Notes under the pieces: model-generated
Database searches by the model: none
Seen by the model: only the letters and a program-made list of their open reading frames with translations
What the model was told of the DNA's origin: nothing
Translations under genes and position numbers: made by a program
Shown: one piece after another, positions 1-5,711 of the stretch
How positions within the stretch are numbered: position 1 is the first letter of the stretch
Layout of the letters: every line of letters begins with the position of its first letter
Virus record (IMG/VR): IMGVR_UViG_3300044844_000044
Coordinates: 1 to 37,919 of that record
Length of the DNA stretch: 37,919 nt
DNA from: a virus
Strand: one strand, 5' to 3'

Positions 1-156
1 ATGTTGTGTTTCGTTATCCTCATATTTTTTGCTCCAGTTAGTAGATTTGTAAACCATTCCATTTTTTAATGTTACCTTCCATTCGGTAGGTGATAAAAGT
101 TTTCCTTCTTCATCAATGTCAAAGTATTTAAACCATTCAGTTGTTTTGTAGTTCAT
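1..156 (-). CDS. Small hypothetical protein, left copy (3' part lies beyond the window start)
   Basis: This is the first 52 codons of the gene found complete at 36658-36846. It begins with ATG at 156, overlapping the helicase stop by 4 bases. The single base that differs from the right copy (position 85, g versus a) is a synonymous Thr codon change in this frame, which supports this frame as coding. The gene is cut by the window edge, not broken. Confidence 0.6.
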   Translation of the reverse strand, partial: MNYKTTEWFKYFDIDEEGKLLSPTEWKVTLKNGMVYKSTNWSKKYEDNETQH

Positions 157-1064
157 ATTGGCTTATCCCTATATCTCAATGACTTTGGTTGAAACCATAA
201 TGGTATAGATCCTTCCCACTCAAAATGCCTTTGCTTATTCACAGCCATAAATCCATCTGGAACAATCCTTGCATCTTCTTCAGAAAGTTTACCTTCCATT
301 ATGTCTTTTTCTTTTTTCTTATTACGGTACACCGAAATACAATTATCTGCAAGATTTGTTATTGTCGCAGAACCTGCCACGTCAAACTTACTAGGTGTGT
401 GCGTGGTTTCGTCTATTGTTTTTCTGCTGTGTGCGATGAGGTGAATGTGAACATTTAAATCTCGTGCAGCGATACAAAGCTGGTCAACAAACTTCTTCTG
501 GCCATTGTAATCATCCTCATTAATAGAACACTTCATTAAACTATCTACCACGAAATGCTGAATACCTAACTGCTCAGCTCCATAGTAGATAACAGATAAT
601 ACTGCTGTAGGATTTGTGCTGCCTAACTGGTCGTACAAAAATAATTTTCCAGTTGCATCATTGCAAAACTGAGTTATCGCACTCTCTGTTGGTTCGTTAG
701 TTCCTACTGATTGACGGATATAGCGTGCTAATGTGCTCCTGCAACTCATCTCAAAAGAACATATCATAACCTTGTAGTTCTCAATAAGTTTAAGCGTTAC
801 ATAGCTCAAAAGCATTGATTTGCCATGTCCTGAATACCCCGACCAAATACTCGTCTCCCCTAAACGAAGTCTGAAATTCTCTGCTTTATCAAACGGAAGA
901 TACGCACCGCTTTGTATCTCGCCAGAGAAGTATCCAATAGTAGATTCAATAAAAGTATCTGGACTCTTAATTTTACGGTACTCATCGCTATCCCTTCTAA
1001 AAAAATAATTTTTAATCTTATCCTCATCAACAATGAGGCTCTGTACTTTATCTTCTAATGACAT
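153..1064 (-). CDS. DnaB-like replicative helicase, left allele
   Basis: A 303-residue RecA-fold ATPase of the DnaB/Twinkle type, which would unwind the replication fork. Visible motifs are Walker A GYSGHGKS (residues 76-83), a catalytic Glu in CSFEMS (about 105), Walker B FVVDS (171-175) and the sensor-like AHSRK (211-215). It lacks the N-terminal primase-binding domain of bacterial DnaB and matches helicase-only phage proteins in length. The start overlaps the end of the primase zinc-domain gene, so the two are translationally coupled. The other allele at 36843-37754 differs at about 12 residues (for example TSIWSG versus TTVWSG), all outside the ATPase motifs. Confidence 0.88.
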   Translation of the reverse strand: MSLEDKVQSLIVDEDKIKNYFFRRDSDEYRKIKSPDTFIESTIGYFSGEIQSGAYLPFDKAENFRLRLGETSIWSGYSGHGKSMLLSYVTLKLIENYKVMICSFEMSCRSTLARYIRQSVGTNEPTESAITQFCNDATGKLFLYDQLGSTNPTAVLSVIYYGAEQLGIQHFVVDSLMKCSINEDDYNGQKKFVDQLCIAARDLNVHIHLIAHSRKTIDETTHTPSKFDVAGSATITNLADNCISVYRNKKKEKDIMEGKLSEEDARIVPDGFMAVNKQRHFEWEGSIPLWFQPKSLRYRDKPI

Positions 1065-1465
1065 AAATCGTATGCCTTTCTTAATCTTTGAGATGCTACC
1101 ATTAACCTATCGTGATCTTCTAGTGGTAGCTTTTTCCCATTAGCAATATCAATAGCCGCTAAAGCTACAAGCAATGTTTCATTAGAGATAGATTTTAAAA
1201 CAGAATACGGATTAAATGGTTTTGATACTGGCTTAAAGTCACCAATACGCTGAGGCACAATATCATCAAAAGTTAATCCAACAGCACCAAGTATATCATT
1301 GGCTGCACATCCTGCAAAGCAATTAATAAGAATTCTACCATCTGGAAGTTCTTTTACCCCTAGCGATGCTGTTCTATCATCATGAGCTGGACAGATACAT
1401 TGGTATTCGTCTTTGCCAGATTTGTAAGATTTTTCAAAGTGACCGATAAACTCATAAATATTCAT
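1055..1465 (-). CDS. Primase-type zinc-binding domain protein (CHC2-like)
   Basis: A 136-residue protein with the DnaG/CHC2 zinc-finger pattern: CPAH at residues 25-28, then CFAGC at 49-53. Between these lies the usual beta segment (DGRILINC). No TOPRIM catalytic domain follows, so it is a stand-alone zinc domain. It probably recognises template for a host primase or works together with the adjacent helicase. It overlaps both neighbours by a few bases: the helicase start downstream and the stop of the initiator-like gene upstream. The first part of the second allele is not visible because the window ends inside it. Confidence 0.8.
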   Translation of the reverse strand: MNIYEFIGHFEKSYKSGKDEYQCICPAHDDRTASLGVKELPDGRILINCFAGCAANDILGAVGLTFDDIVPQRIGDFKPVSKPFNPYSVLKSISNETLLVALAAIDIANGKKLPLEDHDRLMVASQRLRKAYDLCH

Positions 1466-1854
1466 GCAATATCCTTTATAAAGGTTATCTTCTCTTCTTT
1501 TTTCTTCTCATATCCTATCTTCTCTTCTTCTCTTCTCTCTTCTCTAGCATAATCCTTATATAGCTCGTGTATAGAATTGGCTGAGTCGCCCTCAAACCAA
1601 GAGTTTAGAGTGATTAGCATATTCTGGACAAACTCTTTATCCTTATGCAATCTGAAGCATAGTTTTTTGAGATCTGGAAGTTCACCGTTCTTTTCAGAAG
1701 CCAAGCACCAAAGTTCAAAAAGTGTGGCCTTTTGATCAGAACTTAACTCGTGCCAGTCTGGGTCATTGATAATGTCCCTACCGTAAACCTTGAACCAAAC
1801 CATAGATGATTTGTTTTTAAAATGTTGAAATTTGCTCCAGTTCCTAACTTTCAT
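1462..1854 (-). CDS. Replication-initiator-like protein (helix-turn-helix, replisome organiser type)
   Basis: A 130-residue protein beginning MKVRNWSKFQHF and containing WFKVYGRDIINDPDWHELS. This resembles the N-terminal wing of phage replisome-organiser or DnaT/O-like proteins that sit just upstream of helicase genes. The second half becomes very Glu/Lys/Arg-rich (EERREEEKIGYEKKKEEK), probably an extended helix. Its position immediately before the primase zinc domain and helicase supports a role in loading the helicase at the phage origin. The function is inferred from context plus this weak family resemblance. Confidence 0.6.
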   Translation of the reverse strand: MKVRNWSKFQHFKNKSSMVWFKVYGRDIINDPDWHELSSDQKATLFELWCLASEKNGELPDLKKLCFRLHKDKEFVQNMLITLNSWFEGDSANSIHELYKDYAREERREEEKIGYEKKKEEKITFIKDIA

Positions 1855-1863
1855 AAAACCCCC

Positions 1864-2058
1864 TTAAAATAAACATTCTTCATATTGTGTCATGTCTGGC
1901 ACGACCTTTGCTTTAGGAATAACCTTTAACTTACAGTTAGGCCTATTCTCAAGAAACCATAATGCAGATGCCTTGTTACTAAAGGCTCTTAGCGGTTTTC
2001 CGTCAAACTCGTCCAAAATGATAAATCTAAGATATTCCATAGGTAAGAACGCTATCAC
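1864..2058 (-). CDS. Small hypothetical early protein
   Basis: First gene of the leftward early arm. The 64-residue form begins with GTG at 2058. An ATG at 2040 (MEYLRFIILDEF) gives 58 residues and is a plausible alternative; neither has a strong ribosome-binding site. The sequence RFIILDEFDGKPLRAFSNKASALWFLENRP resembles small phage proteins with an alpha-beta fold, but I cannot assign a function. It opens towards the AT-rich divergent region that holds the early promoters. Confidence 0.55.
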   Translation of the reverse strand: MIAFLPMEYLRFIILDEFDGKPLRAFSNKASALWFLENRPNCKLKVIPKAKVVPDMTQYEECLF

Positions 2059-2087
2059 AAGTAAAAATGATTTGCAAACTATTTTTG

Positions 2088-2117
2088 TATAAATATTATA
2101 TAAATATTATATAAATA
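2088..2117. repeat. AT-only 11-bp tandem repeat in the divergent early region
   Basis: The unit TATAAATATTA occurs at 2088-2098 and again exactly at 2099-2109, followed by a partial third copy (2110-2117). It sits between the leftward replication operon and the rightward early promoter. On the minus strand it yields TATAAT hexamers at 2100-2095 and 2111-2106 that could serve leftward transcription. Repeats of this kind can be DNA-unwinding elements or operator sites; which applies is not decided by the sequence. Confidence 0.5.
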
Positions 2118-2121
2118 GTTC

Positions 2122-2158
2122 TTGACATATTTTACCAAATCTATAAAATAACTATATC
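2122..2158 (+). promoter_or_regulatory. Rightward early promoter P1 (sigma70-like)
   Basis: TTGACA at 2122-2127 is followed by TAAAAT at 2144-2149 with a 16-bp spacer. Starting 14 bp after the -35 box there is a 17-mer, TATAAAATAACTATATC (2142-2158), that recurs with exactly the same spacing at the second early promoter (6906-6942). The first rightward gene starts at 2181. The shared downstream bases suggest a common regulator site or a common -10/discriminator element. Confidence 0.7.
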
Positions 2159-2180
2159 AACATTAACAACGGAGAAATAA

Positions 2181-2387
2181 ATGGAAGCAATAAAAGTAAT
2201 AAAAAGCTACATAGACGATCTTCAACACCATGACTGGTACTATAATTTTTCAGATGATCACCAAGCATGGAAGGTTGGATCAGCCACAGAAACTAGATTG
2301 CTTGAAACAGCAAAATCTATTGACCCAGAGTTTCAAATCTGGAATACAATAGCTCCAGACCCATTTAAGGATGGCAAAAATGGATAG
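2181..2387 (+). CDS. Small hypothetical early protein
   Basis: A 68-residue protein starting with ATG 22 bases after the shared promoter motif, with GGAG at 2171-2174 as ribosome-binding site. It is acidic and rich in aromatics (DDLQHHDWYYNFSDDHQAW). I do not recognise the family. It is the first rightward early gene, a position where lytic phages often encode small host-takeover proteins, but nothing in the sequence shows this directly. Its last codons overlap the next small ORF. Confidence 0.6.
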   Translation: MEAIKVIKSYIDDLQHHDWYYNFSDDHQAWKVGSATETRLLETAKSIDPEFQIWNTIAPDPFKDGKNG

Positions 2388-2508
2388 GTTCTTTAGAATT
2401 ATTACTAACACAAGATTGCAAAAAAAGTTTACACAAAAGTTTTATGTTGGGGTAAAATGGTTTTGTATCATATTTTGGAGTTACTTCATTTATGAATTCA
2501 TTAGATAA
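2380..2508 (+). CDS. Small aromatic, membrane-like peptide
   Basis: A 42-codon ORF, ATG at 2380, preceded by AAGGA 8-9 bases upstream and overlapping the end of the previous gene. The N-terminal half is basic (TRLQKKFTQKF) and the C-terminal half is hydrophobic and aromatic (WFCIIFWSYFIYEFI), consistent with a single membrane helix. Not recognised. The tight overlap with both neighbours is the main argument that it is real. Confidence 0.45.
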   Translation: MDRFFRIITNTRLQKKFTQKFYVGVKWFCIIFWSYFIYEFIR

Positions 2509-2665
2509 ATTAATTGCAGAAATCAAGGCCGCTGCAGATGAGCTAAAGGCCGATAACGATAAAGCGGAGCAAAAAGAAAATGGACGATATACAGTTTTAC
2601 CAGCAGTACCAGCAACAAGAGCAAGAACAATTAGAACAACAACAAAAACAAACGGAGGCAAGTGA
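2492..2665 (+). CDS. Small Lys/Ala/Glu-rich protein
   Basis: A 57-codon ORF starting MNSLDKLIAEIKAAADELKA, which reads as a good amphipathic helix, preceded by GGAG. Its C-terminal third (after about residue 30) is unusual, rich in Thr, Arg and Ala, and shares its DNA with a second overlapping ORF at 2580-2678. It ends in the TGATG that starts the annealing-protein gene. Either both frames are translated or only the first half of this one matters. Confidence 0.4.
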   Translation: MNSLDKLIAEIKAAADELKADNDKAEQKENGRYTVLPAVPATRARTIRTTTKTNGGK

Positions 2666-2678
2666 TGTCAACAACTAA
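2580..2678 (+). CDS. Small Gln-rich ORF overlapping its neighbours
   Basis: A 32-codon ORF beginning MDDIQFYQQYQQQEQEQ, with GGAG about 10 bases upstream. It overlaps the preceding ORF in another frame and the first codons of the annealing protein. The Gln/Glu composition could be a real low-complexity peptide or a by-product of the CAA/ACA-rich DNA here. Low confidence. Confidence 0.25.
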   Translation: MDDIQFYQQYQQQEQEQLEQQQKQTEASDVNN

Positions 2679-3180
2679 ACAAGGTGTAGTAAATATTCGT
2701 GGTAAAGAATACAAAACGGTTGCACTTCGTGTGCAGGAGTTTCGTGAACAGTTTAAGGATTATTGTTTAACTACTGAGGTAGTTCAATTGGATCAAGAAC
2801 AATGCGTTATTAAAGCATCTGTAATTGATACCGTTAATCGTGTAGTGGCCACAGGCCTTGCACAAGAATTTAGAAAGGCATCTCAAATCAATGGTACGTC
2901 TTATGTGGAAAATTGTGAAACTTCTGCTATCGGTAGGGCTTTGGCTTGTCTTGGTCTTGGCGGTACTGAGTTTGCTTCAGCTAATGAAGTACTTAATGCT
3001 ATTCACCAACAAAACAATCCAGTTGTTGAAAAGATTTCAGATGAGGATCTTGAGGTTATTAAAGGCCAACTGATCTTATCTCATGAAGCTGGTGAGCTTA
3101 AGCAAGCATTCCATAAGTTAAGTCCATACGCACAAGAAAAATTGCGTGACTTTGCTAATGATTTAAGAAAGGCTGCATGA
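2665..3180 (+). CDS. Single-strand annealing protein (ERF/Rad52-like)
   Basis: A 171-residue protein starting at ATG 2665, chosen over the GTG at 2662 because GGAGG lies 6 bases upstream. The core YVENCETSAIGRALACLGLGG, followed by FASANEVLNAI, is typical of phage ERF-type annealing proteins, which pair complementary single strands during recombination-dependent replication. The C-terminal part is helical and charged. The next gene is a YqaJ/lambda-type exonuclease, starting inside its last codons, which makes the classic exonuclease-annealase recombination pair. Exact family assignment is by memory of the motif. Confidence 0.7.
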   Translation: MSTTKQGVVNIRGKEYKTVALRVQEFREQFKDYCLTTEVVQLDQEQCVIKASVIDTVNRVVATGLAQEFRKASQINGTSYVENCETSAIGRALACLGLGGTEFASANEVLNAIHQQNNPVVEKISDEDLEVIKGQLILSHEAGELKQAFHKLSPYAQEKLRDFANDLRKAA

Positions 3181-3725
3181 GTCACCTCAAGCAAAATGCT
3201 AGACACAATCGTATTACCGCTAGTAATGCATGGGCAGCGGTTTACGAGAGGCAAAAACTTTGGAGGGACATGACGTTTCGTAGCCCTCCATTTGAAGGTA
3301 ATGAGGCCACAGAATGGGGTCAAGTTAATGAGCCAGTAGCATTGAGCCAGTTTGAAAAAGATATGGATGTTATCTGTGAGTCTGGTAATAAATTAATACT
3401 CCATCCAGAGTTGCCATTTGCTGCCAGCCCAGATGCATTCATTGATTCAATTCCAGTTGAGTTGAAGTGTCCCTTCACTCAAGTAGTATACCCAGAGATA
3501 CCAGAACGATATTATTTTCAAGTCCAGTTACAACTTGAAGTATGTGACCAACCATATGCATGGTTTTATGTTTGGACACCAGATGCAACACAAGTAACTA
3601 AAGTAGAACGTAACAAAGCATTCATTGAATGGTACACACCGTTAGCATTAGAGTTCTTAAAGTACTTAGATGATGACGTTGAGCCAGTAAGATGGAAACG
3701 TAAGCCAATTTTTATTAAGGAGTAA
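3177..3725 (+). CDS. YqaJ/lambda-exonuclease-family recombination nuclease
   Basis: A 182-residue PD-(D/E)XK exonuclease. Recognisable blocks are WGQVNEPVAL (the Glu of motif I), AASPDAFI followed by VELKCP (the catalytic Asp and the E-x-K pair) and YYFQVQLQLEVC (the Gln-rich helix typical of YqaJ). It would resect double-stranded ends 5' to 3' to feed the annealing protein upstream, with which it overlaps by 4 bases. This pair drives phage homologous recombination and concatemer formation. The short length fits lambda-Exo-like enzymes without extra domains. Confidence 0.85.
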   Translation: MSHLKQNARHNRITASNAWAAVYERQKLWRDMTFRSPPFEGNEATEWGQVNEPVALSQFEKDMDVICESGNKLILHPELPFAASPDAFIDSIPVELKCPFTQVVYPEIPERYYFQVQLQLEVCDQPYAWFYVWTPDATQVTKVERNKAFIEWYTPLALEFLKYLDDDVEPVRWKRKPIFIKE

Positions 3726-3728
3726 TGT

Positions 3729-3950
3729 ATGGCAGAATATGATAATACCAATACTTTTGTATTGTTTAAGAACGATAAAGGTGACAATCCTAAACGTCCA
3801 GACTACACAGGCAATGCTAATGTAGATGGAATTGAATTTAGAATTAGTGGCTGGATTCGTGAAGGTGCTAATGGTAAGTTTATTAGCGGATCTGTGCAAA
3901 TGAAAGAGGCTGCAAAGTCTGTAGAAAACAATGAGGATGTCCCTTTTTAA
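3729..3950 (+). CDS. Small ssDNA-binding-like protein (DUF736-like)
   Basis: A 73-residue protein with NPKRPDYTGNANVDGIEFRISGWIREG, similar to short beta-rich phage proteins often found after exonuclease/annealase pairs and compared with OB-fold or DUF736 proteins. The acidic tail ends DVPF, like the acidic hydrophobic tip of bacterial SSB that recruits partners. The stop codon lies in the loop of a 7-bp hairpin (3935-3957). It is convergent with pqqA on the other strand. ssDNA binding is inferred. Confidence 0.6.
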   Translation: MAEYDNTNTFVLFKNDKGDNPKRPDYTGNANVDGIEFRISGWIREGANGKFISGSVQMKEAAKSVENNEDVPF

Positions 3951-3957
3951 GACATCC
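3935..3957. terminator. Hairpin between convergent ssDNA-binding-like gene and pqqA
   Basis: Perfect 7-bp inverted repeat GGATGTC (3935-3941) and GACATCC (3951-3957) with a 9-base loop containing the stop codon of the plus-strand gene. No strong T-run follows on either strand (minus reads ATTGTTTTC), so it is at best a weak terminator. Its position between two converging genes suggests it ends or buffers both transcripts. Confidence 0.45.
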
Positions 3958-3967
3958 CCAGTTGGAG

Positions 3968-4039
3968 TTACTTGTTCATAACGTACATAGTTACTTCAAA
4001 GCCAAAACGCATTTCAGTAGCTGCTGGAGTTGTCCACAT
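3968..4039 (-). CDS. pqqA: PqqA, precursor peptide of pyrroloquinoline quinone (phage-encoded)
   Basis: A 23-residue peptide starting MWTTPAATEMRF and continuing GFEVTMYVMNK. PqqA peptides share MW-x-x-P-A near the start, R-x-G-x-EVT-x-Y in the core and a polar C-terminus ending in Lys or Arg; all are present. Glu15 and Tyr19 are the two residues that the radical-SAM enzyme PqqE cross-links, on the PqqD chaperone, to build PQQ. The gene has AGGA 8 bases before its ATG (TTAAGGATTAATACC), the same style as other genes of this phage, and a TATAAT 44 bases upstream. It is the only minus-strand gene inside the rightward early arm. No pqqB-E is present, so it must depend on host enzymes. It would raise PQQ supply for host PQQ-dependent dehydrogenases, such as methanol dehydrogenase. 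The peptide match is strong; the physiological role is inferred. Confidence 0.88.
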   Translation of the reverse strand: MWTTPAATEMRFGFEVTMYVMNK

Positions 4040-4082
4040 GGTATTAATCCTTAAAGGTTTCTGGCTTATGCCATTAAGTGTG

Positions 4083-4111
4083 ATTATACACCCAGCAGGC
4101 TATCTGGAATA
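4083..4111 (-). promoter_or_regulatory. Candidate promoter of pqqA
   Basis: On the minus strand a perfect TATAAT lies at 4088-4083, about 44 bases before the pqqA ATG, leaving a leader of roughly 35-40 bases. The best -35 match at a 17-bp spacing is poor (TATTCC at 4111-4106), so activity may be modest or activator-dependent. No other minus-strand gene lies upstream, so pqqA needs its own promoter. Confidence 0.5.
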
Positions 4112-4135
4112 TCAGTAAAACCATGAAAGAGGTCT

Positions 4136-4387
4136 ATGTTTAAGTTTGAGTTTAAGGAGTCCATAAGGGCTGAATTGGCAACTACACCACACGCTAGACT
4201 ATTCCATGCAATACTATTGCAGGCCATGAAAGATGCCATAGATGGTTATGGTACTGAACGTGAATCTGCTATTAGGTGGCTTAATGAACACGATAACGTT
4301 GTAAAAGACATATGCCTAATATTATCTGGATATGATGAACACTATATTCATGACATTGTAGGAAAGCGTAATAATGGACATTCATAA
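4136..4387 (+). CDS. Hypothetical phage protein
   Basis: An 83-residue mostly helical protein. The segment DAIDGYGTERESAIRWLNEHDN followed by DICLILSGYD resembles a common small phage family with a helical A-I-R-W-L motif, for which I know no function. GAGG precedes the ATG, and the gene overlaps the following SleB-like gene by 14 bases, so they are probably co-translated. Confidence 0.6.
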   Translation: MFKFEFKESIRAELATTPHARLFHAILLQAMKDAIDGYGTERESAIRWLNEHDNVVKDICLILSGYDEHYIHDIVGKRNNGHS

Positions 4388-4754
4388 TTTAGAGCTTGAT
4401 ATAGCCTGCTACAGTACCGCTGTTTACCACGAAGTCAACACTAGGACGCTTGAAGAAAAGCTAGGTGTTATTAACGTAATCAGAAACAGAGTTAAGTCTG
4501 GTAGGTGGGGTCATAGCGTGTGCAGCGTTGTGTACGCAAATGGCCAATTCGCTGTGCAAGATGAAGAGCATGAGCCTGTGAATGAGAAGGCATATCTCAA
4601 AACTAAGTTATTGGTGCTTGACACCATAGTGTTTAAGAAGTATGCTAATCCAGTTGCTAACAGCCTGTATTTTCATGACGATTCTATACCGCCAAAAAAA
4701 GAATGGTATGGTAGGAAAAAGGTTGTTCACATAAAAAGGATGGTTTTTTATTAA
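4374..4754 (+). CDS. SleB-like cell-wall hydrolase
   Basis: A 126-residue protein matching the Hydrolase_2/SleB fold: AVYHEVNTRTLEEKLGVINVI with the probable catalytic Glu at residue 20, NRVKSGRWGHSVCSVVY, then GQFAVQ, and near the end ALYFHDD-like NSLYFHDD. The family cleaves glycan strands of peptidoglycan. No signal peptide or membrane segment is visible. It lies in the early arm, away from the lysis cassette, so it may be delivered in the virion, act in early wall remodelling or have been repurposed. Confidence 0.75.
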   Translation: MDIHNLELDIACYSTAVYHEVNTRTLEEKLGVINVIRNRVKSGRWGHSVCSVVYANGQFAVQDEEHEPVNEKAYLKTKLLVLDTIVFKKYANPVANSLYFHDDSIPPKKEWYGRKKVVHIKRMVFY

Positions 4755-4984
4755 TGAAGCCAATTGCATTTTTAGTAGAAGAGTTTGACACTACAGGCCA
4801 ACTTGTGTGGTCTAGTCTTATGACTTCACAACCAACGTCTTTAGAAATTTCTAAAGATATAAAAAATAAATTACATAATTGGACTATTACACCTTTGCTT
4901 CCAGACACAAAAAATATTATTAAAGTAACTAACGTTAAAAAGTACGACTCAAAAAAACTTGTGGAGGCACATCTTGGCAACTAA
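4754..4984 (+). CDS. Hypothetical early protein
   Basis: A 76-residue protein, ATG overlapping the SleB-like stop by one base (TAATG). It begins MKPIAFLVEEFDTTGQLVW and has a polar, Lys-rich C-terminal half. The pattern resembles short beta-rich phage proteins of unknown function. Its end overlaps the glycosyltransferase start region, which suggests coupled translation. Confidence 0.55.
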   Translation: MKPIAFLVEEFDTTGQLVWSSLMTSQPTSLEISKDIKNKLHNWTITPLLPDTKNIIKVTNVKKYDSKKLVEAHLGN

Positions 4985-5711
4985 AACAAATTTATTTATT
5001 GCAACACCTATGTATGGTGGTTTATGTTATGGCACTTATTTAGAGTCTATGCTAAAGCTGCAGGCATGGCTCAATGCTAAAGATATAGAGGCATACTTTT
5101 CATTTCTTTATAACGAAAGTCTTATCACTAGAGGACGCAATACTTTAGTAAATGATTTCTTAAAGGGTGATGCTACACATTTAATGTTTATTGATGCTGA
5201 CATACAGTTTGAAGCAAAAGATTTATTAAAGATGATTGACTCTGACGTAGAAATTATATGTGGCCTATACCCTAAAAAAGAAATTAACTGGGGTGGTGTG
5301 GCCTATGCTATTGAAAAGAAAGTTCCAGAGGGTCAACTAAAGTACTTTACTGGTGAGTATGTAGTCAACATGGTAGGCGATGTTAAGTCACAGTTAGTGC
5401 CTTTGGACAAACCATTTGAAATTAAGCATGGCGGTACTGGCTTTATGCTAATTAAACGAGAAGTGTTTGAAAAGCTAAAAGACAAGTGTCCGTCTTATAA
5501 ACATAATATGAATGATGTGAATGACAATTCAAATATGGGTGATCAGATTACAGAATATTTTACCACTAGCATTGATGAGCAAAATCATTTATTAAGTGAG
5601 GACTATCACTTCTGTAAATTAGCTCGTGATAATGGTATTAAGGTTTGGGGTGCAGCATGGGCACAGTTAGGCCATACAGGAACTTATCAGTTTAGTGGCA
5701 GGCTTGTATGA
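4974..5711 (+). CDS. Glycosyltransferase-like protein (GT-A fold)
   Basis: A 245-residue protein. I choose the TTG at 4974, because GGAGG lies 6 bases upstream (4963-4967), over the TTG at 4959. The N-terminus TKTNLFIATPMYGG, the RGRNTLVNDFL segment and THLMFIDADIQF (a D-x-D metal and nucleotide-sugar site) match phage proteins of the GT-A glycosyltransferase superfamily. The C-terminal EDYHFCKLARDNGIKVWG carries the usual second acidic site. It precedes an FkbM methyltransferase with a 4-base overlap, as in glycan-decoration gene pairs. The substrate, whether virion, host surface or DNA, is unknown. Confidence 0.75.
   Translation: MATKTNLFIATPMYGGLCYGTYLESMLKLQAWLNAKDIEAYFSFLYNESLITRGRNTLVNDFLKGDATHLMFIDADIQFEAKDLLKMIDSDVEIICGLYPKKEINWGGVAYAIEKKVPEGQLKYFTGEYVVNMVGDVKSQLVPLDKPFEIKHGGTGFMLIKREVFEKLKDKCPSYKHNMNDVNDNSNMGDQITEYFTTSIDEQNHLLSEDYHFCKLARDNGIKVWGAAWAQLGHTGTYQFSGRLV

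Larger units (their letters stand above)
1..1229. repeat. Left copy of the 1.2-kb near-identical terminal overlap
   Basis: The first 1229 bases match 36691-37919 without any indel I could find. By hand count there are about 89 mismatches, or about 93% identity. Bases 1-84 differ at one position and bases 1130-1229 at none, while the middle of the helicase is densely substituted, mostly at third codon positions. The sequence therefore closes into a 36,690-bp circle with two alleles of the overlap. Exact phage direct terminal repeats would normally be identical. Confidence 0.9.

Noticed and set aside
225-458. A 77-codon plus-strand ORF in the helicase region (also at 36915-37148)
   Set aside because: It lies antisense to the well-supported helicase, its composition is Cys/His/Phe-rich, and differences between the two copies are silent in the helicase frame but not in this one.
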